Assembly: GCA_016709315.1 (NCBI GenBank) | Contig: JADJMZ010000006.1 | Location: 414,388-478,387 of the forward strand | Origin: Ignavibacteria bacterium | Lineage (GTDB): Bacteria; Bacteroidota; Ignavibacteria; Tepidaquicellales; Tepidaquicellaceae | Direction of reading: 5' to 3' | DNA: 64,000 bases | Shown: piece by piece, positions 1-8,370 of the stretch | Layout of the letters: each line of letters starts with the position of its first letter | How positions within the stretch are numbered: the stretch's first letter is position 1 | Translations under genes and position numbers: made by a program | Notes under the pieces: generated by a model | The model's input: the letters and a program-made list of their open reading frames with translations, nothing else | The model's database searches: none | Told to the model about the DNA's origin: nothing

Positions 1-1276
1 TTATCCTGGCTGCTGCAAGTTCGATCGCAAGCGGAATCCCGTCAAGCTGATAGCATACCTGAGCAAGCGCCGGAGCATTTTCGTTTGTAACTCTGAAATC
101 AGTATTGACAGCAAGAGCTCTTTCTATGAATAATCTTACAGCTTCGTATTGTGAAAGTTCGAGCGGAGTATTTATATCTTTCGGTTCCGGATGAGCAAGC
201 GATAAAACTTTATGTATTACTTCACCTTCACATCTGAGCGCTTCTCTGCTTGTTGCAATAATTTTTAATTTCGGACAATTCCGAAGCAGCATTTCTGCTT
301 TCTCTGCGCAAGCTCGTATTAAATGTTCGCAGTTGTCTAATATTAAAAGTAATTCCTTTTCTTTCAGATAATTAAGAAGTGTACTCTCAGTATCACCTTT
401 TTGAGTTTGATCACCCGGCTGTTCATTAATTCCCAGGGCTTCACAAATTTTAAGTAAAATTAATTCAGGATCAAACAAAGGAGCAAGTTCAACAATCCAG
501 ACTCCGTTCGCAAATTCATCTATCACATCGGCAGCAATTTGTAATGAAAGTCTGGTCTTGCCTGTTCCGCCCGGACCTGACAAAGTCAGCAGTCTGGAAA
601 CTGCAAGTATTTTTTTTATTTCCGGAATTTCATATTCCCTTCCAATGAAATTTGTAAGCTGTCTGGGAAGATTGTTCGCTCTGGCGTCAAGTGTTTTAAG
701 AGGAGGGAATTCAGAAGGTATTCCCGGTGAAAGAATCTGATATAATTTCACCGGCTGTATCAGATCTTTTAATCTTCTTTCTCCGAGATCACGGAAAGAT
801 ATCTGACCAGCACCATGCTCGATACGAATCTCCTGATTCGTATCGTTTTTATTTTTATTTACAACTTCATAAGCCTTATCTGAAATCAGTATCTGTCCGC
901 CGTTAGCTGCTGACATCACTCTTGATGACCGCGCAAGAGTTATATATCCCATGTAATCTGTCCCGTTCCATTCGGCATTTCCGATGTGAATGCCCATCCG
1001 GACTTTAATTACTGCGTCTTTCCATTCTTCAGAATTTAGTTTTATCTGAGCATCAACAGCAGCTTTTACAGCGTCTTCTGCATTCTGAAATGCACAGCAA
1101 AAGGCATCACCAATTATTTTAAAAACAAATCCGTTATTGGATTCGACAGCTTCAGTTAAAATCGAATGATGTTTATCCAAAGCTTCAGGAAGTGTTTCAG
1201 GAAAATTCTGTGAAAGTTTAGTGCTTCCCTCGATGTCGGTGAATAAGAAAGTTACGGTGCCGGTTGGCTTGTCCAT
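1..1276 (-). CDS. Cyclase-like / NB-ARC ATPase signalling protein, 3' end outside window
   Basis: This is the N-terminal 425 codons of a protein that runs off the left edge; the ATG is at 1274-1276 on the minus strand. Residues about 5-190 form a class III nucleotidyl-cyclase-like domain (FTDIEGST, then FKIIGDAF). A P-loop NTPase of the NB-ARC/AfsR type follows (GPGGTGKT, LLILDNCEHL, IIATSREAL, and LDGIPLAIELAAARI at the edge). It is a paralogue of the gene at 1481-4606: the cyclase part is nearly identical at DNA level while the ATPase part has diverged. By analogy the missing C-terminus should carry TPR repeats. The usual transition-state Asn of cyclases is not visible, so cyclase activity is uncertain. 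A heptamer array lies 3 bases upstream of the ATG, and no Shine-Dalgarno site is visible. Confidence 0.85.
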   Translation of the reverse strand, partial: MDKPTGTVTFLFTDIEGSTKLSQNFPETLPEALDKHHSILTEAVESNNGFVFKIIGDAFCCAFQNAEDAVKAAVDAQIKLNSEEWKDAVIKVRMGIHIGNAEWNGTDYMGYITLARSSRVMSAANGGQILISDKAYEVVNKNKNDTNQEIRIEHGAGQISFRDLGERRLKDLIQPVKLYQILSPGIPSEFPPLKTLDARANNLPRQLTNFIGREYEIPEIKKILAVSRLLTLSGPGGTGKTRLSLQIAADVIDEFANGVWIVELAPLFDPELILLKICEALGINEQPGDQTQKGDTESTLLNYLKEKELLLILDNCEHLIRACAEKAEMLLRNCPKLKIIATSREALRCEGEVIHKVLSLAHPEPKDINTPLELSQYEAVRLFIERALAVNTDFRVTNENAPALAQVCYQLDGIPLAIELAAARI

Positions 1277-1279
1277 ACA

Positions 1280-1377
1280 ATTAAGAATTACGAATTAAGA
1301 ATTATGAATTGAGAATTAAGAATTACGAATTAAGAATTACGATTTAAAAATTACGAATTGCGAGTTACAAATTACCT
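1280..1377. repeat. Tandem heptamer array (14 units)
   Basis: Fourteen contiguous 7-bp units of the form ATTAAGA/ATTACGA, in constant register. The array starts 3 bases upstream (in gene sense) of the cyclase/ATPase start codon at 1276. Further heptamers (aaattaa) resume at 1398-1425 after an interrupting GC-rich hairpin. It is the same class as the array at 4608-4796. Confidence 0.9.
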
Positions 1378-1398
1378 GCCTCGCCGTCAAGGCGGGCG
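1375..1398. repeat. GC-rich hairpin unit interrupting the heptamer array
   Basis: A 24-bp GC-rich imperfect palindrome (cctgcctcgcc...ggcgggcg) sits between two heptamer stretches in otherwise AT-rich DNA. Related units occur near 8593, 8649, 10563, 13050 and 24359, each inside or beside a different repeat. Confidence 0.65.
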
Positions 1399-1424
1399 AA
1401 TTAAAAATTAAAAATTAAAAATTA

Positions 1425-1506
1425 TTAACTGCCAAACTGCTTAACTGCCAAACTGCCAAACTGCTTAACTGCCAAACTGCTTAACTGCCAAACTGCTTAA
1501 CTGCTA
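1425..1506. repeat. Tandem repeat of about 16 bp over a stop codon
   Basis: Alternating ttaactgcc and aaactgc units, with one irregular spacing, make about five copies. The last codons and stop of the gene at 1481-4606 (encoding AVKQFGS) lie inside the array, so the repeat looks like slippage amplification of a gene's 3' end. The unit length is not a multiple of three. Confidence 0.8.
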
Positions 1507-4500
1507 ACTTATACGCCTCATCGAGTGTCAAATTCTCTCCTTCTTCCCGGTACTTTGCAAACTCTTCTTTGCTAAGTTGCTCTCTGATTTTTGCAATATT
1601 TTCATCTTTTATTTTCTGATCATTTTTATTTAGAACTACGCCCATAGATTCTAATAACTTTTCTGCCGAACTCAGTAATTTTATTGCTTTGCCAAAATCT
1701 CCAAGACCGAATGCTGCATTTCCCAGATTATTTATGGAATGAGCAATTCCATTTTTGTCAACAATATCTTTATAAATAGCCAAGCTGTCTCCGTAATATT
1801 TTTTGGCTTGTCCAAAATCTCCCAGACCATATGCTACATTTCCCAGATAGTTTAAGGAGTTAGCAATTCCATTTTTACTGCCAATTCCTTTAAAGATACA
1901 AAGGCTTTCTTCATAATATTTTTTAGACTGCTCATAATCTCCCTGATTGAATGTAAAACTTCCCAGCTTGTTTATGGATTCAGCTATTCCATATTTATCT
2001 CCAATTTTCTTTCTTATATCAAGACTTTCCTCAAAATAATTCTTTGCCTGTTCAGAACATCCTAAATTGAATGCAATCAATCCCAGGCTTAGTATGGATT
2101 CAGCAATTCCATTTTTATCACCAATTTCTTTTCTGATATCCAGACTTTCTTCATAATAGCTTTTAGCCTGATCATATTCTCCCTGATTTGAAGCTACATT
2201 CCCAAGGTTTTCTATAGAATGAGCCATTCCTTTTTTGTTACCGATTTCTTTTAATTTAGTGAGACTTTCTTCCAGATATTTTTTTGCCTGTTCATTATCT
2301 CCCTGATATAAAGCAAGAATTCCCAGATTGGTTATCGACAAAGCAATTCCATATTTACTGCCAATCTCTTTGAAAATTTCCAGACTTTCTTTATAATATT
2401 TCTTAGCCTGCTCAAACTCTCCCTGATTTGAAGCTACATTTCCCAGACTTAGTATGGATGAAGCTGTTCCGCTTTTGTCACCAATTTCCTTTTTTATAGT
2501 AAGGCATTCTTCAAAATATTTCCTTGCCGGTTCATAATCTCCCTGTGAGTCTGCTACAGTTCCCAGGCATTGTACAGATAAAGCAATTCCATTTTTGTCA
2601 CCGGTTTCTTTATAAATTTCCAGACTTTCTTCTAAATATTTCTTAGACTGTTCATAATCTCCAACAGACATTTTACAACTGCCGATCCAGTAAAGCATAT
2701 TTCCTTTAGATAATTTACTCAATGTACCTGAATTTTCCAGAATAATTTCAATAAGACTTATTCCGGTTGAATAAAGTCCCTCTCTGTTCCAGTATCTTCC
2801 AAGTGTATTTGAAATAACAGCGCCTTTTTCTATATACCCATTATTGACAGACCATTCTATAGCAGATATAATATTGTTGTAATCAGATTCAATTTTATTC
2901 AGCCAGAGTATTGTTTTTTTATTTTTCAATTCAGGCTCTGCTTTTATTGACAACTCTAAAAAATAATTCAGATGTTTTATGAATATTTCATTCTCATCTG
3001 ATAATTTTTCGATTCCGTATTGTTTCATACTTTCAAGTATTCTGTATCTGTCTTTTGTAACATCATAAATTATAATTGACTTTTCAGTAAGCTGATTCAT
3101 AAGGTCAAATATCTCATCCTTACTTATCGTTTCATCTGAACATATTTCTTCCGCCGCCTCAAGTGTCCAGCCTCCGGTAAAGGCAGAAACTCTGCTCCAG
3201 AGATTTTTTTCATTTTCTGTAAGAAGATCATAGCTCCAGTCTATCATCGCTTTTAACGTTTGCTGCCTCGGTAAAGAAGTTCTTTTGCCGCTTGTCAGAA
3301 GATTAAATCTGTCAGAAAGACGTTCATAAATTTTTTCAACTGATAATACTTTTATCCTTGCCGCCGCAAGTTCTATTGCAAGAGGAATTCCGTCAAGGCG
3401 TGAACATATTTCAGCCAGCGCCCTGGCGTTATCATTATTTACTCTGAAATTTGGATTTACAGAAAGTGCTCTTTCAATAAATAACCGAACTGATTCATAT
3501 TGTATGAGCTGTTCAGGAGAAACTTTTGAATTTAAATCCGGATTAGTAAGCGGGGGAATGCTGTAAGTCTGTTCACCAGAACAGTTCAATGCTTCCCGGC
3601 TGGTAGCAATAATCTTAAGTCCTGAACAGGACGAAAGTAACTTTTCTGTTAATTCCGCGCAGTTATGAATTAAATGCTCACAATTGTCCAGAATTATTAA
3701 AACGTTTTTATCAGCTAAATATTCTTTTAAAGTATCTTCAGGAGTTATGGCTGCAGCTTCTGCGATACCCAATGATGTCAAAAATACCTGAGGTAATAAA
3801 TATTTATCATTTATTGCAGCAAGATCTACGAACCATACTCCGTTAGTAAAATCATCTATCAAATCTGCGGCAGTTTGAAGAGCTAATCTTGTTTTTCCGG
3901 CACCGCCTGTTCCAATTAGAGTCAGAAGCGGGGATTGTTTCAGTAAATTTTTCGCAATCTTCATTTCTTTTTCCCGACCGATGAAACTTGAAAGCTGAAT
4001 CGGCAGATTGTTTGGTCTTGCGTCAAGTGTTTTAAGCGGCGGAAAGTCCGAAAGTAAATTATCAGAAATTACCTGATACAATTTCACCGGCTGTATCAGA
4101 TCTTTTAATCTTCTTTCTCCGAGATCACGGAAAGATATTATACCATGCCCGATATGAATCTCCTGATTCGTATCGTTTATAATTTTATTTACAACTTCAT
4201 AAGCCTTATCTGAAATCAGTATCTGTCCGCCGTTAGCTGCCGACATCACTCTTGATGACCGCGCAAGAGTTATATATCCCATGTAATCTGTCCCGTTCCA
4301 TTCGGCATTCCCGATGTGAATGCCCATCCGGACTTTAATTACAGCGTCTTTCCATTCTTCAGAATTTAGTTTTATCTGAGCATCAACAGCAGCTTTTACA
4401 GCGTCTTCTGCATTCTGAAATGCACAGCAAAAGGCATCACCAATTATTTTAAAAACAAATCCGTTATTGGATTCGACAGCTTCAGTTAAAATCGAATGAT

Positions 4501-4606
4501 GTTTATCCAAAGCTTCAGGAAGTGTTTCAGGAAAGTTCTGTGAAAGTTTAGTGCTTCCCTCGATGTCGGTGAATAAGAAAGTTACGGTGCCGGTTGGCTT
4601 GCTCAT
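1481..4606 (-). CDS. Cyclase-like / NB-ARC ATPase / TPR signalling protein
   Basis: A 1041-residue multidomain signalling protein. Residues 5-190 are class III cyclase-like, with metal-ligand candidates D14 and D57 and purine-selecting K53. The segment aligned to the usual N..AR motif reads TLARSSR (113-119), so the catalytic Asn appears to be missing. A P-loop ATPase of the NB-ARC/AfsR kind follows (GTGGAGKT, LIILDNCEHL, IIATSREAL). From about residue 640 to 990 there are nine regular 40-residue TPRs, most with GDxEQAKKYYEESL followed by EIGDKNGIA. No signal peptide or membrane segment is seen, so it is probably cytoplasmic. Proteins with this order are generally taken as regulators; substrate and target are unknown. 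The ATG lies one base from a 21-unit heptamer array, and the stop codon lies in another repeat. Confidence 0.9.
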   Translation of the reverse strand: MSKPTGTVTFLFTDIEGSTKLSQNFPETLPEALDKHHSILTEAVESNNGFVFKIIGDAFCCAFQNAEDAVKAAVDAQIKLNSEEWKDAVIKVRMGIHIGNAEWNGTDYMGYITLARSSRVMSAANGGQILISDKAYEVVNKIINDTNQEIHIGHGIISFRDLGERRLKDLIQPVKLYQVISDNLLSDFPPLKTLDARPNNLPIQLSSFIGREKEMKIAKNLLKQSPLLTLIGTGGAGKTRLALQTAADLIDDFTNGVWFVDLAAINDKYLLPQVFLTSLGIAEAAAITPEDTLKEYLADKNVLIILDNCEHLIHNCAELTEKLLSSCSGLKIIATSREALNCSGEQTYSIPPLTNPDLNSKVSPEQLIQYESVRLFIERALSVNPNFRVNNDNARALAEICSRLDGIPLAIELAAARIKVLSVEKIYERLSDRFNLLTSGKRTSLPRQQTLKAMIDWSYDLLTENEKNLWSRVSAFTGGWTLEAAEEICSDETISKDEIFDLMNQLTEKSIIIYDVTKDRYRILESMKQYGIEKLSDENEIFIKHLNYFLELSIKAEPELKNKKTILWLNKIESDYNNIISAIEWSVNNGYIEKGAVISNTLGRYWNREGLYSTGISLIEIILENSGTLSKLSKGNMLYWIGSCKMSVGDYEQSKKYLEESLEIYKETGDKNGIALSVQCLGTVADSQGDYEPARKYFEECLTIKKEIGDKSGTASSILSLGNVASNQGEFEQAKKYYKESLEIFKEIGSKYGIALSITNLGILALYQGDNEQAKKYLEESLTKLKEIGNKKGMAHSIENLGNVASNQGEYDQAKSYYEESLDIRKEIGDKNGIAESILSLGLIAFNLGCSEQAKNYFEESLDIRKKIGDKYGIAESINKLGSFTFNQGDYEQSKKYYEESLCIFKGIGSKNGIANSLNYLGNVAYGLGDFGQAKKYYGDSLAIYKDIVDKNGIAHSINNLGNAAFGLGDFGKAIKLLSSAEKLLESMGVVLNKNDQKIKDENIAKIREQLSKEEFAKYREEGENLTLDEAYKLAVKQFGS

Positions 4607-4607
4607 A

Positions 4608-4796
4608 GAATTACGAATTACGAATTACGAATTACGAATTACGAATTACGAATTACGAGTTACGAATTACGAGTTACGAATTACGAGTTACGAATTACGA
4701 GTTACGAATTACGAGTTACGAATTACGAGTTACGAATTACGAGTTACGAATTATGAAAAAATTACGAATTACAAATTACGAATTAAAAATTACGAA
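4608..4796. repeat. Tandem heptamer array (21 uninterrupted units plus degenerate tail)
   Basis: Units of gaattac run without interruption from 4608 to 4754. The first seven are identical; after that gaattac and gagttac alternate, giving a 14-bp higher-order period. Degenerate units continue to about 4796. On the minus strand the array ends one base before the ATG of the cyclase/ATPase/TPR gene, so it occupies the whole 5' leader. Any open frame across it is an artefact of the repeat. Confidence 0.95.
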
Positions 4797-4970
4797 TTTT
4801 ATTCTCCTATCCAAGTCCCATTGGGGAAGGAGTATGAACTGTTTTTCTTAGAGTCTTCGTGTCTTCGTGGTAAAAAAGGAAGTATTGATACAAGCTCTAA
4901 AGAACGGGAAAGCCGGTACTCGAGAAGCAGTTTTAAATGCTGCTAAAATAAATTATTCTTAAAAATATAA
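4797..4970. other. Intergenic remainder with a dispersed-repeat fragment
   Basis: No gene is supported. Bases 4850-4872 contain a gagtcttcgtgtcttcgtgg string related to the repeat at 24490-24510. Bases 4886-4960 on the plus strand read as a protein-like tail (QALKNGKAGTREAVLNAAK, then a stop) with no start codon or upstream domain. It may be a gene remnant, but this is weak. Confidence 0.4.
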
Positions 4971-5585
4971 TTACAATCCAACAGTCATTCCCACATCAAA
5001 AAACGGAGTGTAATTATCAAAAGGAGAATTCAAATTATTAAGTATATCTACTTTTATTCCTGCATTAAAATACAGATTCTTACTTATCATTTTTGAATAT
5101 CCGCCTCCGATGAAAAGGAAAGGCACTGCTGTTGATTCGGATGTGCTTTGTGTAGTTGATTGTTTGTAAGTCTGATATGAGTACTCGGTTTTCACATAAA
5201 ATTCCGGCACGGGATTATATTGCATAAAGATATTTCCTCCCACCGCATCAGAAGTAAGATTATATTCTGCACCTAACTGCGGAGTTATTTTTTCCCATGA
5301 ATGTCTGTAAACAAATTTCACTCCCGCAGATACTTTATCCGTGAATCTGTATCCGATCAGCGGCGAGAGTCTGACTTCATTAAAATTTCCGAATGTAACT
5401 CCGATATCTCCCCCGGTAAAAACTTTTGATTTTTTGGATGCGGTATTTGAAGACTTCAGTTTGAGAACAGGCGAATCCTTCTGATCATTATACAGTTTAT
5501 TAAATCCGAATCCTGAAACTACAGGAAGTATAATCATAATGCTCAGGATTAAAACAGTAAAATTATTTTTCATAAATTTATTCAT
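4971..5585 (-). CDS. Small outer-membrane beta-barrel protein
   Basis: A 204-residue protein with an N-terminal hydrophobic signal segment (FTVLILSIMIILPVVSGFGF). The rest is made of alternating beta strands rich in Gly and aromatics, such as GVTFGNFNEVRLSPLIGYRF and FYVKTEYSYQTY, ending in DVGMTVGL. This is the general form of the porin-like/OmpW-type eight-stranded barrels of Bacteroidota. It is the last gene of the leftward hisS-lgt run, 60 bases beyond the glutaredoxin-like gene. No specific ligand or family can be named. Confidence 0.75.
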   Translation of the reverse strand: MNKFMKNNFTVLILSIMIILPVVSGFGFNKLYNDQKDSPVLKLKSSNTASKKSKVFTGGDIGVTFGNFNEVRLSPLIGYRFTDKVSAGVKFVYRHSWEKITPQLGAEYNLTSDAVGGNIFMQYNPVPEFYVKTEYSYQTYKQSTTQSTSESTAVPFLFIGGGYSKMISKNLYFNAGIKVDILNNLNSPFDNYTPFFDVGMTVGL

Positions 5586-5645
5586 TAATTTTATAAATTG
5601 TTTTTAAATAATCGTATGACAAAACATTAATCTAAAAAGACTAAA

Positions 5646-5891
5646 TCATAACCGGATGCTTTTTAATTTTTCTTTTAGCTTTATTTCGCTGACTCTGTAC
5701 TTTGCAAACAGTTTTCCGTTAATGAATAATACAGGTATTTTATCTTTATACTTTAGATTTAACACAGGATCAGACTCTATGTCCGATTCTTTTAAGTCAA
5801 ATACATATTCATTTCTGATCTTGTTAAGAATGACTTTCATCTCTTCGCATAAATGACAGTTTTTCTTTGAATAGATTTGCAATTCATTCAA
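5646..5891 (-). CDS. Glutaredoxin-like thiol protein
   Basis: A small thioredoxin-fold protein of 81 residues from the chosen start. The motif YSKKNCHLCEEM provides a CxxC redox pair after the first strand, and KIPVLFING supplies the cis-Pro strand, as in glutaredoxin-like DUF836 proteins. It probably acts in cytoplasmic thiol-disulfide exchange. I prefer the TTG at 5889-5891: it lies just after the lgt stop (5896) and has GGAG about 9 bases upstream. The frame is also open to another TTG at 5954, which would add 21 residues overlapping lgt by 59 bases. It is probably co-transcribed with lgt. Confidence 0.75.
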   Translation of the reverse strand: MNELQIYSKKNCHLCEEMKVILNKIRNEYVFDLKESDIESDPVLNLKYKDKIPVLFINGKLFAKYRVSEIKLKEKLKSIRL

Positions 5892-5895
5892 AATC

Positions 5896-6687
5896 TTAAA
5901 CTCCGGTTTTTTCTTTTCTGAGTTTAACAGAAAGTAAATAAATTCCTCCTGCAATCATAATCAGAGAAATTATCTGCGCCTGACTTAATCCGAATATTAT
6001 TCTCGGATTTAAACGGATAATTTCTATGAGCAGTCTTTCAGTTCCTGCGAGTATAAGATAATATCCGAAAATTATACCCGGAGTTTTATATTTATCCCTT
6101 CTCTTCCACAAAAACAGAAAAATAAAAATTGAAAAAACAAATTCATATATCGAAGTTGGATGCACAAAAACGCCTTCATGGGTCGGGACAGTTCCTTTGG
6201 AATAGCTGTATCCCAGAAAATCCCACATTGTTCCGTTCACAGGAATTCCGTAATCTCCGTCACCTGAAAGATGGCAGCCGATCCTTGCAATGCCGTAACC
6301 GATTGCGGCGGAAGGGGACATCATATCGAAAATATTAAGCACTGATAAATTCTGCATTTTGCAGTAAATCATTATAAGTATGACTGCAAGTATAAGTCCT
6401 CCGTAAAATGTCAGACCTGAAGGAGAGAGAAGAATATCTTTTGTAAGATATGATGAGAGAGGCATAGACGAACCGAAGTTCCATTCTTCAAGGATATAAA
6501 ACAATTTCGATCCGAGAATACCTCCTATCAGACTAAGAAAAGTTATAGTCACTCCTATATTTTCATCAAGATTATTGCGCTTTAACTCTCTGGTAAACAA
6601 TGCGCTGCCGACAAGGAATGTTATCCCGAGCATTAATCCGTAGCTGTAAACCGGAACCGGTCCGATCTCAAATAATTTTGGAAACAT
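5896..6687 (-). CDS. lgt: Prolipoprotein diacylglyceryl transferase
   Basis: A 263-residue inner-membrane enzyme that transfers diacylglycerol from phosphatidylglycerol to the lipobox cysteine of prolipoproteins, the first step of lipoprotein maturation. It has the family layout: MFPKLFEIGPVPVYSYGLML at the start, several membrane helices, SGLTFYGGL (the H/YGGL region), and the signature GIARIGCHLSGDGDYGIP. Length is normal for Lgt. The ATG overlaps the stop of the preceding gene by one base, indicating translational coupling. Together with lolD and lolC/E elsewhere in the window it supports a standard lipoprotein pathway. Confidence 0.95.
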   Translation of the reverse strand: MFPKLFEIGPVPVYSYGLMLGITFLVGSALFTRELKRNNLDENIGVTITFLSLIGGILGSKLFYILEEWNFGSSMPLSSYLTKDILLSPSGLTFYGGLILAVILIMIYCKMQNLSVLNIFDMMSPSAAIGYGIARIGCHLSGDGDYGIPVNGTMWDFLGYSYSKGTVPTHEGVFVHPTSIYEFVFSIFIFLFLWKRRDKYKTPGIIFGYYLILAGTERLLIEIIRLNPRIIFGLSQAQIISLIMIAGGIYLLSVKLRKEKTGV

Positions 6688-7100
6688 TAATTTACCTCTG
6701 CAAATACTTTAATAAATGAACTCTCAGGTTCTTTTGTAATTTTAATTGCTGAAGGAGTTACTTTAAACTTAAAATGTAATCTTCCTTTAGCGTACTTAAG
6801 CAGATCAAGCTCGTACTCTGCATTTTTGAAATCAAAAAACTTATAAGTATATCCCGCATTTCCGGATTTGGAAATATCAATAACCGGAGCTGATAATCCT
6901 TCGATATTAAACATAAGCTTCTTATTTGCTGCGTCAATTTCCGGAATAATATTAATTACATATTCAAAGCTTTCAAAAACTTTTTTTGTCCTGAAGTGAA
7001 AAAGGATATAGTCTTTTTTAATAACGCTGTCGTGCTCTTTTGTAATTAATAGTTCATATTCGAAATCAAGCTTATCAGGACGAACTTGTCTGGTTCTCAT
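6687..7100 (-). CDS. Conserved-looking protein of unknown function
   Basis: A 137-residue protein, probably soluble, with no signal peptide or membrane segment and no motif I recognise. The sequence alternates strands and charged loops (DYILFHFRTKKVFESFEYVIN, HFKFKVTPSAIKI), suggesting a beta-rich fold. It overlaps the 3' end of hisS by 26 bases and shares one base with lgt, so it is embedded in a tightly coupled operon, which argues for a real gene. Function unknown. Confidence 0.65.
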   Translation of the reverse strand: MRTRQVRPDKLDFEYELLITKEHDSVIKKDYILFHFRTKKVFESFEYVINIIPEIDAANKKLMFNIEGLSAPVIDISKSGNAGYTYKFFDFKNAEYELDLLKYAKGRLHFKFKVTPSAIKITKEPESSFIKVFAEVN

Positions 7101-8343
7101 TTTTCAGATATTCAATTAAGTTTTCAAAATTTGTTATACTTATTTCATTTCCGTCTGACATTTTTTTCAGCTGAAATGAATTGTTCTTTAACTCATTCTC
7201 TCCGATTACAACTGCATACCTTGCATTGCATTTATTAGCTTCCTTCATTTGTGATTTAACGCTTCTGTTCAAAAAATCAGTTTCGCATTTTATACCGGAA
7301 TTTCTTAAACTGTTCATAATATTCAAAGCCGATATTTTAGATTCCTCTCCGATTGATGCGACATAAAGAATTATTTCTTTTTCAGACGGAAAGCAAAACT
7401 TTTTTTCTTCAAGTATCATTTCAAATCTTTCTATACCTGCAGCAAAACCTATTGCAGGTGTGGGCTTTCCTCCGAGCTGCTCTACCAGTAAATCATATCT
7501 TCCGCCTCCAAGTAGAGAATTCTGCGCTCCGAGAGACTCGGATGTAAATTCAAATGTTGTGGAAGTATAATAATCGAAACCTCTTACGAGCCGGTAATCA
7601 GTTTCATAATTTACATTCAGCAGCTTCAGATTAAACAGAATTTTTTCAAAGAAACTTTTTGTGTCTTCATTCAGATAATCATAAAGCAAAGGCGCATCTT
7701 TTAAAACTTCAAGATCCTTTTTATCCTTTGTATCAAGAATCCTCAAAGGATTAGTTTCAAATCTCCTCCTGCTGTCAGCAGAAAGTTCGTTAATGTATTT
7801 TGAAAGATAGTTCTTTAATACCTTAATATAATTTTCTCTTTCAGAAAGAGAGCCGATAGTATTAATTTTTATTTTTGAATCATATATGCCGAATTTTTTT
7901 AATATAGTATCTGCAAGCAAAATCATTTCAGCATCAATCAGATAATCTCCGCTACCGATGGCTTCAGCGCCGTACTGCGAGAACTCTCTGAATCTTCCCG
8001 CCTGAGGTCTTTCTCTGCGAAACATATTGCTGATATAAAATAATTTTTTAAGAGGGGATTCATTGTACAGACTGTTCTCAAGATACGCCCTGATAACAGG
8101 TGCGGTCATTTCGGGTTTTAAAGTGAATTCATCTTCGTTGAAAGAATACATTTCCTTTGAAACGATATCTGTTTCTTCGCCAATGCCTCTGCGGAATAGA
8201 GAAGTTTTCTCAAATGCCGGAGTCCTGATCTCACTGTAATTGAAATCAGAAAAAACTTCTCTGAGTTTTGTTTCTATGAAATTTCTCTGAAAAGATCTGC
8301 CCGGAAGAAGATCGTATGTGCCTTTAGGTTTTTGTATAAACAT
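7075..8343 (-). CDS. hisS: Histidyl-tRNA synthetase
   Basis: Class II aminoacyl-tRNA synthetase that charges tRNA-His. It contains motif 2 (FRRERPQAGRFREFSQYGAE), the histidine-binding segment LVRGFDYYTSTTFEF, motif 3 (GFAAGIERFEM) and a C-terminal anticodon-binding domain. I chose the ATG at 8341-8343 because the protein then begins MFIQKPKGTYDLLPG, the normal HisRS start; the frame is open nine codons further upstream. Length from this start is 422 residues, normal for the family. It is the first gene of a leftward operon with lgt. Confidence 0.97.
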   Translation of the reverse strand: MFIQKPKGTYDLLPGRSFQRNFIETKLREVFSDFNYSEIRTPAFEKTSLFRRGIGEETDIVSKEMYSFNEDEFTLKPEMTAPVIRAYLENSLYNESPLKKLFYISNMFRRERPQAGRFREFSQYGAEAIGSGDYLIDAEMILLADTILKKFGIYDSKIKINTIGSLSERENYIKVLKNYLSKYINELSADSRRRFETNPLRILDTKDKKDLEVLKDAPLLYDYLNEDTKSFFEKILFNLKLLNVNYETDYRLVRGFDYYTSTTFEFTSESLGAQNSLLGGGRYDLLVEQLGGKPTPAIGFAAGIERFEMILEEKKFCFPSEKEIILYVASIGEESKISALNIMNSLRNSGIKCETDFLNRSVKSQMKEANKCNARYAVVIGENELKNNSFQLKKMSDGNEISITNFENLIEYLKNENQTSSS

Positions 8344-8370
8344 TTGGCAAAAATAAATTATTAATGTCAT

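Noticed and set aside
1280..4796. Heptamer arrays considered as a CRISPR array
   Set aside because: Units are 7 bp and contiguous with no spacers.
4551..4946. Open frame of 131 codons on the plus strand with ELRITNY repeats
   Set aside because: It is the translation of the heptamer array opposite the start of a real gene; the seven-residue period follows from the 7-bp unit.
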